NCBI GenBank assembly: GCA_024710005.1
Contig: JANJVQ010000026.1
Span: forward strand, 1 to 62,395
DNA length: 62,395 nucleotides
Origin: Paludibacter sp.
GTDB taxonomy: Bacteria > Bacteroidota > Bacteroidia > Bacteroidales > Paludibacteraceae
Reading direction: 5' to 3'
Shown here: piece after piece, positions 10,760 to 20,039 of the stretch
Numbering within the stretch: position 1 is the stretch's first letter
Layout: the number at the start of each line of letters is the position of its first letter
Position numbers and translations under genes: made by a program
The notes under the pieces: model-generated
The model's input: only the letters and a program-made list of their open reading frames with translations
Databases searched by the model: none
Told to the model about the DNA's origin: nothing

Positions 10760-11680
10760 ATGTTTGGGGATATGACAAATGTGGTTAATAAAAACTATGC
10801 TGCAACTGTCGGATTTTTCGATGGGGTACACACAGGTCACCGATTTCTTATCGCCGAATTGAAAAAAGAAGCGGCAAAGCGGGGAATGAAAAGCATGGTC
10901 ATCACGTTTAAAGTGCATCCCCGGAAAGTGTTACATGCTGCCTACCTGCCGCAATTGCTTACAACAGCTGAAGAAAAACAGGAACAACTGAAATCAACCG
11001 GCGTGGATGAGGTGGTGGAACTGGATTTCACGGTCGAAATGGCGCAACTTACCGCAGCTGAATTTATCGAACAAATATTAGCCAAACAATTAGGTGTTAA
11101 GCTCCTGTTGGTAGGTCACGACCACCGCTTCGGCAGAAACAGGGAAGAGGGCTTTCCTGAATATGCTGCTTATGGCCGGCAGAACGGGATGGAAGTCATA
11201 CAGGCAACCCGCTACAGCACCGAACAGTTCAGCCACATCAGTTCGTCGGAAGTCCGCAACGCCCTGATAAAAGGCGACATCGAAAGAGCCAACACCCTCC
11301 TCACCTACCCCTACGCCTTTACCGGTCATGTAGTAACAGGCTTTCAGGTGGGTAAAAAAATCGGGTTTCCAACCGCGAACCTGAATCCTGTGGAACCTGA
11401 CAAGCTGATTCCGGGTATCGGAGTTTATGCGGTACTGATTGACTGGAAAGGAAATTCCTACAAAGGCATGATGAATATCGGTCGGCGACCAACGCTCGAC
11501 AACGGAGATGCAGTCAGCCTCGAAGTACATATCATCAATTTCGACGCGGACATCTACCATCAACAACTGAAAGTAACTTTTATCCGGAAAATAAGAGACG
11601 AAAAGAAATTTAATTCTGTAGAAGAATTGATTGAACAATTAAAAATGGATAAGGAGGCTGTGTTGGGAGCTAATAGCTAA
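10760..11680 (+). CDS. ribF: Bifunctional riboflavin kinase/FAD synthetase
   Basis: This 306-residue protein has an N-terminal FAD synthetase nucleotidyltransferase domain (about 10-185: ATVGFFDGVHTGH and LLVGHDHRFGRNREG-like segments). The C-terminal riboflavin kinase domain (about 185-300) carries GKKIGFPTANL and YKGMMNIGRRPT. It makes FMN and then FAD from riboflavin in the cytoplasm. The start at 10760 gives four residues before a second Met, and either could be used. A heptanucleotide repeat array begins 3 bp after its stop codon. Confidence 0.95.
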   Translation: MFGDMTNVVNKNYAATVGFFDGVHTGHRFLIAELKKEAAKRGMKSMVITFKVHPRKVLHAAYLPQLLTTAEEKQEQLKSTGVDEVVELDFTVEMAQLTAAEFIEQILAKQLGVKLLLVGHDHRFGRNREEGFPEYAAYGRQNGMEVIQATRYSTEQFSHISSSEVRNALIKGDIERANTLLTYPYAFTGHVVTGFQVGKKIGFPTANLNPVEPDKLIPGIGVYAVLIDWKGNSYKGMMNIGRRPTLDNGDAVSLEVHIINFDADIYHQQLKVTFIRKIRDEKKFNSVEELIEQLKMDKEAVLGANS

Positions 11681-11683
11681 TAG

Positions 11684-11748
11684 TGAAGAGCGGAGAGCGG
11701 AGAGCGGAAAGCGGAGACCGTAGACTGTAGACTGTAGACTGTAGACTG
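11684..11748. repeat. Two abutting heptanucleotide tandem arrays (GCGGARA and TAGACTG)
   Basis: After ribF come four heptamers of the form GCGGAGA/GCGGAAA (about 11690-11718). These are followed at once by four perfect copies of TAGACTG (11721-11748). Both units have a 7-bp period. The arrays fill the gap to the dcp promoter and have no inverted partner here. Confidence 0.8.
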
Positions 11749-11760
11749 AAAAACTTTTTG

Positions 11761-11768
11761 TAAATTTG
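11761..11768 (+). promoter_or_regulatory. Minus-7 element for dcp
   Basis: TAAATTTG matches TAnnTTTG and lies 28 bp before the first ATG of the peptidase gene. No clear minus-33 TTTG is found at the expected distance, where the TAGACTG array lies instead. Confidence 0.5.
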
Positions 11769-11796
11769 CCGAATAGAAATTCAAAAAGCAATTATT

Positions 11797-13896
11797 ATGT
11801 GTATGAAACAACTCATTTTATCCCTGTTAATCGGTATGACACTGATCGGATGTAACTCGAAAAATCCATTCTTCTCGGAGTATGAGAACGAATATGGTAT
11901 CCCACCGTTTGAAAAAATAAAAACAGAGCACTATTTGCCGGCTTTCAAAGAAGGTATTAAACAGCAACAAGCTGAATTCGATGCCATTGCTGAAAACACG
12001 GAAGCTCCGACATTTGAAAACACGATTGAAGCCCTGGAGTTGAGTGGCGTATTACTTGACAAGGTTTCATCCGTATTTTTCAATTTATATTCAGCCGAAA
12101 CAAATGACGAACTGGCTGAAATTGCAAACGAAGTATCTCCGCTCTTATCAGAACACGGTGATAACCTCTATTTGAACGATAAGATTTTTGCACGTATCAA
12201 AGCCTTGTATCTCAACAAAGAAAGTCTTTCATTGAATGATGAACAGAACCGCGTACTCGAAAACTATTATAAGAATTTCGTGAGAAGTGGTGCTGACCTG
12301 AACGAAGAAGACAAAGCAAAATTACGTGACATCAACAAGGAATTGAGCATGGCCGAACTTACCTTCGGGCAAAACCTGCTGGCTGAGAACAATGCCTATC
12401 AACGTTTTGTAACCGACGAAGCTGAATTGGCCGGTCTGCCGGAAGGTGTAAAACAAGCGGCTGCCGAAGCGGCCAAAGAAGCCGGTCAGGAAGGCAAATG
12501 GCTTTTCACGACTTCAAAAGCCAGCTTCATGCCGGTATTGCAATATGGCGAAAACCGTCCGTTACGCAAAGACTTATTGCTGGCGTGGGCCAACCGCGGT
12601 GACAATGGAAACGCGAACGACAACAAGGAAACCATCAAAAAAGTGATGCAGTTGCGCATTCAGCGTGCTAACCTGCTTGGTTTTAAAACACCGGCACATT
12701 TTATCCTGGAAAACAAGATGGCCAAAACACCGGAAAAAGTGTATGAATTTCTGGCAACGGTATGGCAACCGGCTTTAAATCAAGCCAAAAAAGAAGCTTA
12801 TGACTTACAAAAGCTGATGGATGAGGAAGGTAAAGGTGAAAAATTAGAAGCCTGGGACTGGTGGTATTATGCCGAAAAACTCCGGAAAGCCAAATATGAC
12901 TTAGATGAAGAAGCCATTCGTCCGTATTTCAAAATGGAAAATGTGCGTCAGGGAGCATTTGATTTGGCTGGCAAGTTGTGGGGACTACAGTTCACGGCCC
13001 TGACCGACTATCCGAAATACCATCCCGATATGGAAGCTTTCAAGGTAACCAATGTCGATGGTTCGTTCGTGGGTGTACTCATCACCGATTATTACCCGAG
13101 ACCCGGGAAACGTGCAGGCGCCTGGATGAACGAATACCGGAAACAACATTACCGGGATGGTCAGAACATCCGCCCGGTGATTGTGAACGTGGGTAATTTT
13201 ACCAAACCGACATCCGACAAACCTTCATTGTTGAGCATGGACGATGTGCAAACGCTTTTCCATGAGTTCGGACACGGATTGCATGGTTTATTGGCTCAGA
13301 GCACATACATGAGTCTGTCGGGTACCAGCGTGGTACGCGATTTCGTGGAACTTCCCTCTCAGATTATGGAAAACTGGTGTTTCGAACCTCAGGTAATGAA
13401 AACTTATGCCAGACATTACGAAACCGGTGAAGTGATGCCCGATGAACTGATGGAAAAAATTGAAAAAGCCGGCACCTTCAACCAGGGCTTTGTCATGACC
13501 GAATTGTTATCTGCCGCCATCCTCGACATGGATTATCATACGCTTACCAATGCTGACGATTTGGATGTAAATGCATTTGAAAAAGCTTCGTTGGATAAAA
13601 TGGGTATGATTCCGGAAATCATCGTACGTTACCGCAGTACCAACTTCAACCACGTTTTCGGTGGTGGTTATGCAGCCGGCTATTACAGCTACACCTGGGC
13701 CGAAGTACTCGATGCTGATGCCTATCAGGCTTTCGTTGAAACAGGTGACATTTACAATCAGGAAGTGGCAACCTCATTCCGCAAAAACATCCTTGAAAAA
13801 GGAGACTCGGAAGATGCCATGACACTTTATCTTAAATTCAGGGGTAAAGAACCGGATCCATCTGCCTTGTTAAGAAAACGCGGATTTATTCAATAG
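11797..13896 (+). CDS. dcp: M3-family peptidyl-dipeptidase lipoprotein (Dcp)
   Basis: This 699-residue zinc metallopeptidase of family M3 has the HEFGH motif at about residues 489-493 and the third zinc ligand in the following helix. The N-terminus is a lipoprotein signal with a lipobox ending LIGC (Cys19), so the enzyme is anchored to a membrane, most likely facing the periplasm. Dcp enzymes remove C-terminal dipeptides from oligopeptides. Met1 or Met3 could be the start (MCMKQ). The downstream DUF6427-like gene begins 12 bp after the stop, suggesting co-transcription of the next genes. Confidence 0.93.
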   Translation: MCMKQLILSLLIGMTLIGCNSKNPFFSEYENEYGIPPFEKIKTEHYLPAFKEGIKQQQAEFDAIAENTEAPTFENTIEALELSGVLLDKVSSVFFNLYSAETNDELAEIANEVSPLLSEHGDNLYLNDKIFARIKALYLNKESLSLNDEQNRVLENYYKNFVRSGADLNEEDKAKLRDINKELSMAELTFGQNLLAENNAYQRFVTDEAELAGLPEGVKQAAAEAAKEAGQEGKWLFTTSKASFMPVLQYGENRPLRKDLLLAWANRGDNGNANDNKETIKKVMQLRIQRANLLGFKTPAHFILENKMAKTPEKVYEFLATVWQPALNQAKKEAYDLQKLMDEEGKGEKLEAWDWWYYAEKLRKAKYDLDEEAIRPYFKMENVRQGAFDLAGKLWGLQFTALTDYPKYHPDMEAFKVTNVDGSFVGVLITDYYPRPGKRAGAWMNEYRKQHYRDGQNIRPVIVNVGNFTKPTSDKPSLLSMDDVQTLFHEFGHGLHGLLAQSTYMSLSGTSVVRDFVELPSQIMENWCFEPQVMKTYARHYETGEVMPDELMEKIEKAGTFNQGFVMTELLSAAILDMDYHTLTNADDLDVNAFEKASLDKMGMIPEIIVRYRSTNFNHVFGGGYAAGYYSYTWAEVLDADAYQAFVETGDIYNQEVATSFRKNILEKGDSEDAMTLYLKFRGKEPDPSALLRKRGFIQ

Positions 13897-13907
13897 CAAA
13901 TACGTAT

Positions 13908-14888
13908 ATGAAGAAGTCCCCGACTATCCGACAGTTTATTAAACCCGGTGTACCGCTCGCGGTGCTGCTCGTGTTGCTCTATTTGGTTAGTTGGGGACTT
14001 AACTTTTTCTTTATTCGCGACGTACAGCATTATCCGGCGGCAAGCACCAGATTACTGGAGCCAAACAGCTTTTGGCTGATCACCGGCATCTTTCTCATAA
14101 CGGTACTGAATCTACTTTTAATCGCTCTGATTAATAATAAATTCTCTATCATCAGGGAGCGATCTTTTCTGCCGGTGTTTTTCTACGCCCTTTTTATTAC
14201 TTCCTGGAAAGAAAGTCATTTCCTGATTTGCTCTCATTTGGCTGTTTCAGTGTTTTTAATCAGCCTGATGATCTTTATGGGCATGTACAAAAACAGGACT
14301 GCCGTAATTCCCGCTTTTTGGGGAACACTATTCATTTCTCTTTCAGGAATGCTGAACCCTGTATATTTATTCCTGATTCCCCTTGTCTGGATTGGTTTCG
14401 TGCAATTAAAATGTTTCTCGACACGCGTATTCCTGGCTTCCCTGATGGGCATGCTACTTCCGTGGGTATTCTATTTCTCCTATCAGTTGTATGCCGGCAA
14501 TGAAATTGTTATTTTCAGGACATTATTCGAAGAGTTTCAACCCGGATTTTTACTGCATGCGCTTACTATCTACGAACAAATTTATATTGTCGCGCTTATC
14601 CTGATTATCATCATCAGTTTATTCGGCATTTACAACAACCTGTTGAGTGATTCGGTGCAAAACCGCAAGAACATCAATGTACTGGTACTCATGCTCGTTT
14701 TTCTGATCGTGCTGGTATTTATTTTCCCAAAACACGCGCTGGCATTCCTCCCCCTGATTGCATCATTGATGGCGATGTTGCTTGCACATCCATTTACCCT
14801 GCAAAAAACAAGATTTTACACCATCCTGTTTTTCATTGTTGTAGCGATTCACGCCGGATACATGTACATCAACTATTTCATCATATAG
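13908..14888 (+). CDS. DUF6427-like polytopic membrane protein
   Basis: This 326-residue protein has about eight to ten hydrophobic helices and no soluble domain. The segment LNNKFxIIRERSFLP-like (here ALINNKFSIIRERSF) and the overall pattern resemble DUF6427, a membrane family of unknown function found in Bacteroidota. No catalytic motif is visible. It lies 12 bp after dcp and 3 bp before the DedA/YqaA-like gene, so the three probably share a transcript. The family name is from memory of the pattern and is moderately certain. Confidence 0.7.
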   Translation: MKKSPTIRQFIKPGVPLAVLLVLLYLVSWGLNFFFIRDVQHYPAASTRLLEPNSFWLITGIFLITVLNLLLIALINNKFSIIRERSFLPVFFYALFITSWKESHFLICSHLAVSVFLISLMIFMGMYKNRTAVIPAFWGTLFISLSGMLNPVYLFLIPLVWIGFVQLKCFSTRVFLASLMGMLLPWVFYFSYQLYAGNEIVIFRTLFEEFQPGFLLHALTIYEQIYIVALILIIIISLFGIYNNLLSDSVQNRKNINVLVLMLVFLIVLVFIFPKHALAFLPLIASLMAMLLAHPFTLQKTRFYTILFFIVVAIHAGYMYINYFII

Positions 14889-14891
14889 TCA

Positions 14892-15332
14892 ATGGAAAAC
14901 TTCATCGAACTCGGATATCTGGGGTTGTTTATCGCATCTTTCCTGGCAGCAACGGTCGTTCCTTTCAGTTCAGAAGTGGTATTCTCGGCGCTGGTATTCG
15001 GCGGCCTCGATGAGTGGACATGCGTATTTGTCGCTACAGCAGGTAACTGGATTGGTGGTATGAGTTGTTATTACCTCGGGAAATTAGGGAAATTAGCCTG
15101 GATAGAGAAATACCTCCGCGTTAAAAAGGAAAAGTTAGACAAGTGGCTTACCCGCTTTCACAAATACGGCGATTGGTTTGCATTTTTCTCCTTTCTGCCG
15201 GGCGTAGGTGATGCCATTGCCGTAGCTTCCGGCTTCTTTCGCTGTAATGTATGGATTGTTGCCGGAGCCATGTTGTTTGGTAAATTCGTGAGATACATTG
15301 TCTGGATGTATTTTCATGGCTTAATTTTCTGA
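14892..15332 (+). CDS. YqaA/DedA-family membrane protein
   Basis: This 146-residue membrane protein of the VTT (SNARE-associated/DedA) fold has the conserved Glu near the start (FSSEVVFSALV), the GNWIGGMSCYYLGKLG segment and the re-entrant FLPGVGDAIAVASGFFR loop. Family members help membrane homeostasis and lipid-carrier flipping. The short length is normal for the YqaA branch. It starts 3 bp after the preceding membrane protein gene. Confidence 0.88.
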   Translation: MENFIELGYLGLFIASFLAATVVPFSSEVVFSALVFGGLDEWTCVFVATAGNWIGGMSCYYLGKLGKLAWIEKYLRVKKEKLDKWLTRFHKYGDWFAFFSFLPGVGDAIAVASGFFRCNVWIVAGAMLFGKFVRYIVWMYFHGLIF

Positions 15333-15407
15333 TTTTTGTAAAATATTTTTATTTTTTCACCCTTATATTCTGCCAATAATAACTACTTTTGAGAGCTAAA
15401 ATCCAGC

Positions 15408-15977
15408 TTGTCATTTATGAATTCAAAATTTATATTGTCCCTCTTCCTGATTCTCCTGTGCATGACAATGCCGGCATTTCCGACAGAAGAACCTGAATTC
15501 ATTCCTAAAAAAGTAAACTTCGGATTTAAGGCGGCTGAAAAAAGAAAAGTTGATGTTATCATCATCCACTCTGTTTACAACGCTTCAGGCGGCGAAAAAT
15601 ATGATGTTGATTTAATTATCAAACAGTTTGCGCGCTATAAGGTCAGTCCGCACTACCTCATCGACAGAGCAGGTAAGATATACAGGATGGTAGCAGATAA
15701 AGACATTGCTTACCATGCGGGTGAGAGTCGTTTACCGGATGGTACTTCCGGCATCAACAGCCGTTCCATCGGAATAGAAATAATCACTTCGCTGGATGAA
15801 GCGCCATCAGACCTGCAAATAGATGCTACCGTAGCATTGGTGCAATACCTGCAAGAGAAATATCCGGTAAAATATGTATTGCGACACAGCGATATAGCTC
15901 CCGGTCGCAAGACCGACCCCTGGAATATGGATTGGGAAACGTTTGTCGGACGAATCGGGAAGATAAAGGATGAATAA
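15408..15977 (+). CDS. N-acetylmuramoyl-L-alanine amidase (amidase_2/AmpD type), exported
   Basis: This 189-residue protein has an N-terminal signal peptide (about 1-22, ending MPAFPTEE) and an amidase_2 zinc domain. The ligands are probably His51 (IIIHSV), His157 (LRHSDIAPG) and Asp167 (RKTDPW). It cleaves the bond between N-acetylmuramic acid and L-alanine in peptidoglycan in the periplasm. Its last codons overlap the start of the next, larger amidase gene by 8 bp, so the two are translationally linked. Confidence 0.9.
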   Translation: MSFMNSKFILSLFLILLCMTMPAFPTEEPEFIPKKVNFGFKAAEKRKVDVIIIHSVYNASGGEKYDVDLIIKQFARYKVSPHYLIDRAGKIYRMVADKDIAYHAGESRLPDGTSGINSRSIGIEIITSLDEAPSDLQIDATVALVQYLQEKYPVKYVLRHSDIAPGRKTDPWNMDWETFVGRIGKIKDE

Positions 15978-18975
15978 CAGTTTTCGCACATATATTCTGA
16001 TGCTGTTACTTGGATTGATTTCCGGTCAGCAACTCTTTGCCCAGAAGTTACTGGAACAACGCATTTCCGATTCGCTAACGGTAATCGCCAATGCATCTGT
16101 CATGTCAGATAAAATCAACCGGATTAAAATCGATGTCAACCGTCCGAATAAAACCATCATCGTAACTGCTGCCGACAACTTCGGGTTTCTGCCTTTTCGC
16201 AGGGAGAATGTCGACAGAATCAACCAGGCGCTGAAATCCATTCTGGGAAAAACATATCCGGGTTATACCATAAGCGCACAGGCCTATAACCGGGATATCG
16301 AAACTTTAATTCCAAATCACCTGAGAGAAAATAAAGATAGCAGTCGGTTATTCAAAAACAATGGGTTGCACACCCCGCTTGTAACCAGGCTTTCGGTCCC
16401 GTATAGCATCGACAGGGGACTTCAAAACAGGAACATAGCCTTGTGGAACAGTCACGGGAAACATTTCGGCCGGAAAGAAGGCCGTTGGATATGGCAGCGT
16501 CCGAGGTTATTTTTATCAGTTGAGGACTTGTTAACCACCGCTTTCGTGTTGCCCTACCTGGCCCCGATGCTGGAGAACGCGGGCGCACAGGTCTTCATTC
16601 CCCGGGAGAGGGATATTCAAACACATGAAGTTGTGGTGGACAATGACGACAGGAATCAGTCGCGTTACAAGGAATCAAACGACAGATTCCACTGGCAAAA
16701 AGGAGAAACCGGCTTTTCAAACAAAAAAGCATTTTATGTATATCCGGAGAATCCCTTTACCATGGGAACCTACCGCTTTGTCAGGACGACAACCGATCCG
16801 GAAGAAACAAGCCAGGCTGAATGGATTCCCAACATCCCTGAAAAAGGAATCTACGCCGTTTATGTCTCCTATCGTACCGTAGAAAACAGCACGGAAGATG
16901 CCAACTATACCGTACATCACCTGGGTGGTGAAACTTCATTTTCGGTCAATCAAAAGATCTATGGTGGCACCTGGCTTTACCTGGGACATTTTATGTTTGA
17001 TGAAGGATTAAATCAGGATGGGAAAGTGATCCTAAACAACCTGAGCAAGGATAAAAACAGTATACTCACGGCCGATGCGGTAAAATTCGGGGGTGGTATG
17101 GGAAATATAGCCGTCAAGCCTGTTCCCATCACTCAAAACAGCGATCTGGTGTTAAACCCCGACACACTGGCCGTGACAAGCAACTATCCCCGTTTTACCG
17201 AAGGAGCCAAGTATTGGTTGCAATGGGCCGGGGTTCCCGATTCTGTTTACAGTCGTACAACCAACACCAATGAGTATTCAGACGATTTTCAATCCCGTGG
17301 CTTTTGGGTAAATTACCTGACGGGTGGTTCAGAGCTTAATCCCGGGACAGGTGGATTGGGTGTTCCGGTTGACATGGCCTTCTCTTTTCATACCGATGCA
17401 GGAACCAAAAAGAATGACTCGATTATAGGCACTTTGGGTATTTGCACGGTCGGGAACAACAACGGCGACACAATTTACAAAAACGGGGTTTCCCGTTGGG
17501 CAGCCAGGGATATGGTAGACCTGATACAGTCGCAAATTGTGGAAGACATACGTAAAACCTGGCATCCCGAATGGACCAGAAGGGGTATCTGGAACAGGTC
17601 TTACAGCGAATCACGGGTTCCGGAAGTACCGACCATGCTGCTCGAACTACTCTCGCACCAGAATTTCGGAGACATGAAATATGCACTGGAGCCGGGATTC
17701 AGGTTCACCGTCAGCCGCGCCATCTACAAGGGAATATTAAAACATATCGCTTACACGCATGGAACTGAATACATTGTACAACCCTTACCGGTTGAGTCGT
17801 TCAGTTGCACATTCGCGGGTGAAAGAAAAATCAGGCTGCAATGGAAAGCGGTTGTCGATACGCTTGAACCGACAGCGGTACCCGACAGTTTCGTTGTTTA
17901 CACCCGCATCAACGATCAAGGGTTTGACAATGGCAGGTTGGTTGCCGGCAACACTTTTGAAACGAATATTAGTGCCGGGAAAATTTACAGCTTCAAAGTT
18001 ACGGCCGTCAACCGGGGAGGTGAGAGTTTCCCGTCGGAAATACTTTCAGCATATAAAGATCCGCGAAAAAAGGAAACAGTATTGATCATCAACGGATTTG
18101 AGCGCATCAGCGGACCTGAAAGTTTTAATTTCACATCCTTAGCCGGTTTCATGACCGACAAAGATGCCGGTGTACCCTATCAGTACGATCTCAGCCACAC
18201 CGGCTCTCAATACGAGTTTGGAGTAGATGTACCCTATAAGGACAATGAAAATCCGGGATTCGGAGCCAGTAAATCAAACTATGAGCAGTTGATTATTGCC
18301 GGAAATACATTCGACTATCCTTTTTTGCACGGGAAATCAATCAAATCTGCCGGATATTCATTTGTATCAACCAGTGTGAAAGCTGTCACTTCCGGCGATA
18401 TCGACCTGCATGCATACAAGGCCATCAACCTGATTTTGGGAAAACAAAAACAAACTATGTCAGGAATTGTAAAAAAAACACCGGAATTTCAAACTTTTCC
18501 ATTAGATTTGCAGCAAAAGTTAACGGACTATTGTCACAAAGGTGGCAATTTGATGGTCAGCGGCGCTTATGTAGCTTCCGACCTGTATAACAAGGAAAAA
18601 GGGAATGAGGAAAATTTCGTCACCAACCTGCTGAGAGTAAAACCCTTGGATAAAGATACGATTATTTTCAGCGGGTTATTGTACGAAAGCAAGCATCCTG
18701 TTTTCTTCAGAGGAAGAAGGCAATTTGAATACCATCATACGCCGAATAAGAGCATGTATGCCGTTGAGGATCCGGATTTATTAGTACCGGTCGACGAAAA
18801 AGCATTTATAATTTGCCGGTACGAAGGAAATGATTACGCCGCAGGAGTAGCTTATGCTGGAAAATACAAAGTATGCACGTTTGGGTTTCCGTTTGAAACC
18901 ATTAAAGATGAAGATTCACGGGACCGCATTATGTCGGCTGTATTACATTTTTTCAATACTAAAAAACAACCCTAA
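15970..18975 (+). CDS. Large secreted amidase_3-type protein with inserted golvesin-like domain
   Basis: This 1001-residue exported protein has a signal peptide of about 24 residues, ending LFAQ. An amidase_3-like fold appears split: a first zinc His at 162 (NSHGKH), a Glu in the PRERD segment, a later His474 (FSFHTDAG) and catalytic-type Glu559 (LLELLSH). The roughly 150 residues between (about 225-375) look like a golvesin/xanthan-lyase type beta-sandwich. A fibronectin III-like domain follows (about 600-700) and then a C-terminal alpha/beta region. Databases often call such proteins xanthan lyase, but the zinc motif set favours a cell-wall amidase. It overlaps the smaller amidase gene and precedes a DUF4837 lipoprotein gene. 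Confidence 0.8.
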   Translation: MNNSFRTYILMLLLGLISGQQLFAQKLLEQRISDSLTVIANASVMSDKINRIKIDVNRPNKTIIVTAADNFGFLPFRRENVDRINQALKSILGKTYPGYTISAQAYNRDIETLIPNHLRENKDSSRLFKNNGLHTPLVTRLSVPYSIDRGLQNRNIALWNSHGKHFGRKEGRWIWQRPRLFLSVEDLLTTAFVLPYLAPMLENAGAQVFIPRERDIQTHEVVVDNDDRNQSRYKESNDRFHWQKGETGFSNKKAFYVYPENPFTMGTYRFVRTTTDPEETSQAEWIPNIPEKGIYAVYVSYRTVENSTEDANYTVHHLGGETSFSVNQKIYGGTWLYLGHFMFDEGLNQDGKVILNNLSKDKNSILTADAVKFGGGMGNIAVKPVPITQNSDLVLNPDTLAVTSNYPRFTEGAKYWLQWAGVPDSVYSRTTNTNEYSDDFQSRGFWVNYLTGGSELNPGTGGLGVPVDMAFSFHTDAGTKKNDSIIGTLGICTVGNNNGDTIYKNGVSRWAARDMVDLIQSQIVEDIRKTWHPEWTRRGIWNRSYSESRVPEVPTMLLELLSHQNFGDMKYALEPGFRFTVSRAIYKGILKHIAYTHGTEYIVQPLPVESFSCTFAGERKIRLQWKAVVDTLEPTAVPDSFVVYTRINDQGFDNGRLVAGNTFETNISAGKIYSFKVTAVNRGGESFPSEILSAYKDPRKKETVLIINGFERISGPESFNFTSLAGFMTDKDAGVPYQYDLSHTGSQYEFGVDVPYKDNENPGFGASKSNYEQLIIAGNTFDYPFLHGKSIKSAGYSFVSTSVKAVTSGDIDLHAYKAINLILGKQKQTMSGIVKKTPEFQTFPLDLQQKLTDYCHKGGNLMVSGAYVASDLYNKEKGNEENFVTNLLRVKPLDKDTIIFSGLLYESKHPVFFRGRRQFEYHHTPNKSMYAVEDPDLLVPVDEKAFIICRYEGNDYAAGVAYAGKYKVCTFGFPFETIKDEDSRDRIMSAVLHFFNTKKQP

Positions 18976-18986
18976 AAAACCAGGAT

Positions 18987-20027
18987 ATGTATAAAAATTT
19001 TGCACTTACCATTGTTTTAACCCTGATCTTGTTTTCATGCGGCAGATCAGGCGTTGTGCTGCCATCAGCCACCGGAACCAGATATGAAATTTTAGTGGTA
19101 ATGGATCAGACAGCCTGGAAAGCCCCGGGAGGCCGGGCATTGGTAGCCCTGTTCGACCAGGATATGAAAGCCATGCCACAAGCTGAGCCGGTCATGAGCA
19201 TCATGTACTGTCAACCAAAGGATTTCGGCGATATCTTAAAACCAAGCCGCAACATCCTGATTACTGAAATTAATCCCCGCTTTGAAATCCCGAAGATAAC
19301 CTATGGTCGGAATACCTGGTCACAGCCACAAACCGTTGTTAAAATTGAAGTGGCAAGCGATTCAGCTTTAACCGTATTGTTGAATGAGTCGGGTAACAAG
19401 ATTCTGGATTATTTTCTGACAACAGAAAGAAACCGCCAGATTGAAATCGGCAAGAATTACATCAACCACAAAGCCAAAAAAGAAATTGAAACAATTTTCG
19501 GCATTCAGGTGGATATCCCCAGCGAGTTAACAAAAGTCACGAAAGGTAAAGATTTTTACTGGATTACCAACGACCACCATCACACCCGGAAGGATATGGT
19601 TATCTATTCTTATCCTTACAGAGATAAAAACACCTTTACAAAAGAATACCTCATCGCCAAAAGAGATTCATTTATGAAAGCCAACATCCCGGGTGAATTT
19701 GAAGGTTCATATATGGGTACTGAGTTGGTTCATTATCAACCGATATTAAGAGAAATAAATGTAAACGACACCTATTGCGCAGAATTAAGCGGACTGTGGC
19801 GGATGTTCAATGGGGGTTCGATGGGCGGTCCGTTTTACAGTCATACCCGCGTGGACGAAATCAACAAACGGGTAATCACGGTAGAAGGATTTGTTTTCGC
19901 TCCCGGAGCTAAAAAGCGTAATCACATCCGGCAATTAGAAGCAGCCATATACACCGTGAAACTTCCGCAGGAAATCAATGTAATAAAGGAAGTATCGGTT
20001 GTTGCCGACAAAAAAGACACAAAATAA
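18987..20027 (+). CDS. DUF4837 lipoprotein
   Basis: This 346-residue predicted lipoprotein has an N-terminus ending LILFSCG with the lipidated Cys near residue 19. The body matches DUF4837, a Bacteroidota-restricted family of unknown function (TGTRYEILVVMD start, WRMFNGGSMGGPFYSHTR segment, GFVFAPGAKKR end). It follows the large amidase gene by 11 bp and precedes pdxA by 12 bp. A role in the cell envelope is suggested by its lipid anchor and neighbours only. Confidence 0.82.
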   Translation: MYKNFALTIVLTLILFSCGRSGVVLPSATGTRYEILVVMDQTAWKAPGGRALVALFDQDMKAMPQAEPVMSIMYCQPKDFGDILKPSRNILITEINPRFEIPKITYGRNTWSQPQTVVKIEVASDSALTVLLNESGNKILDYFLTTERNRQIEIGKNYINHKAKKEIETIFGIQVDIPSELTKVTKGKDFYWITNDHHHTRKDMVIYSYPYRDKNTFTKEYLIAKRDSFMKANIPGEFEGSYMGTELVHYQPILREINVNDTYCAELSGLWRMFNGGSMGGPFYSHTRVDEINKRVITVEGFVFAPGAKKRNHIRQLEAAIYTVKLPQEINVIKEVSVVADKKDTK

Positions 20028-20039
20028 AATTCACACAAC

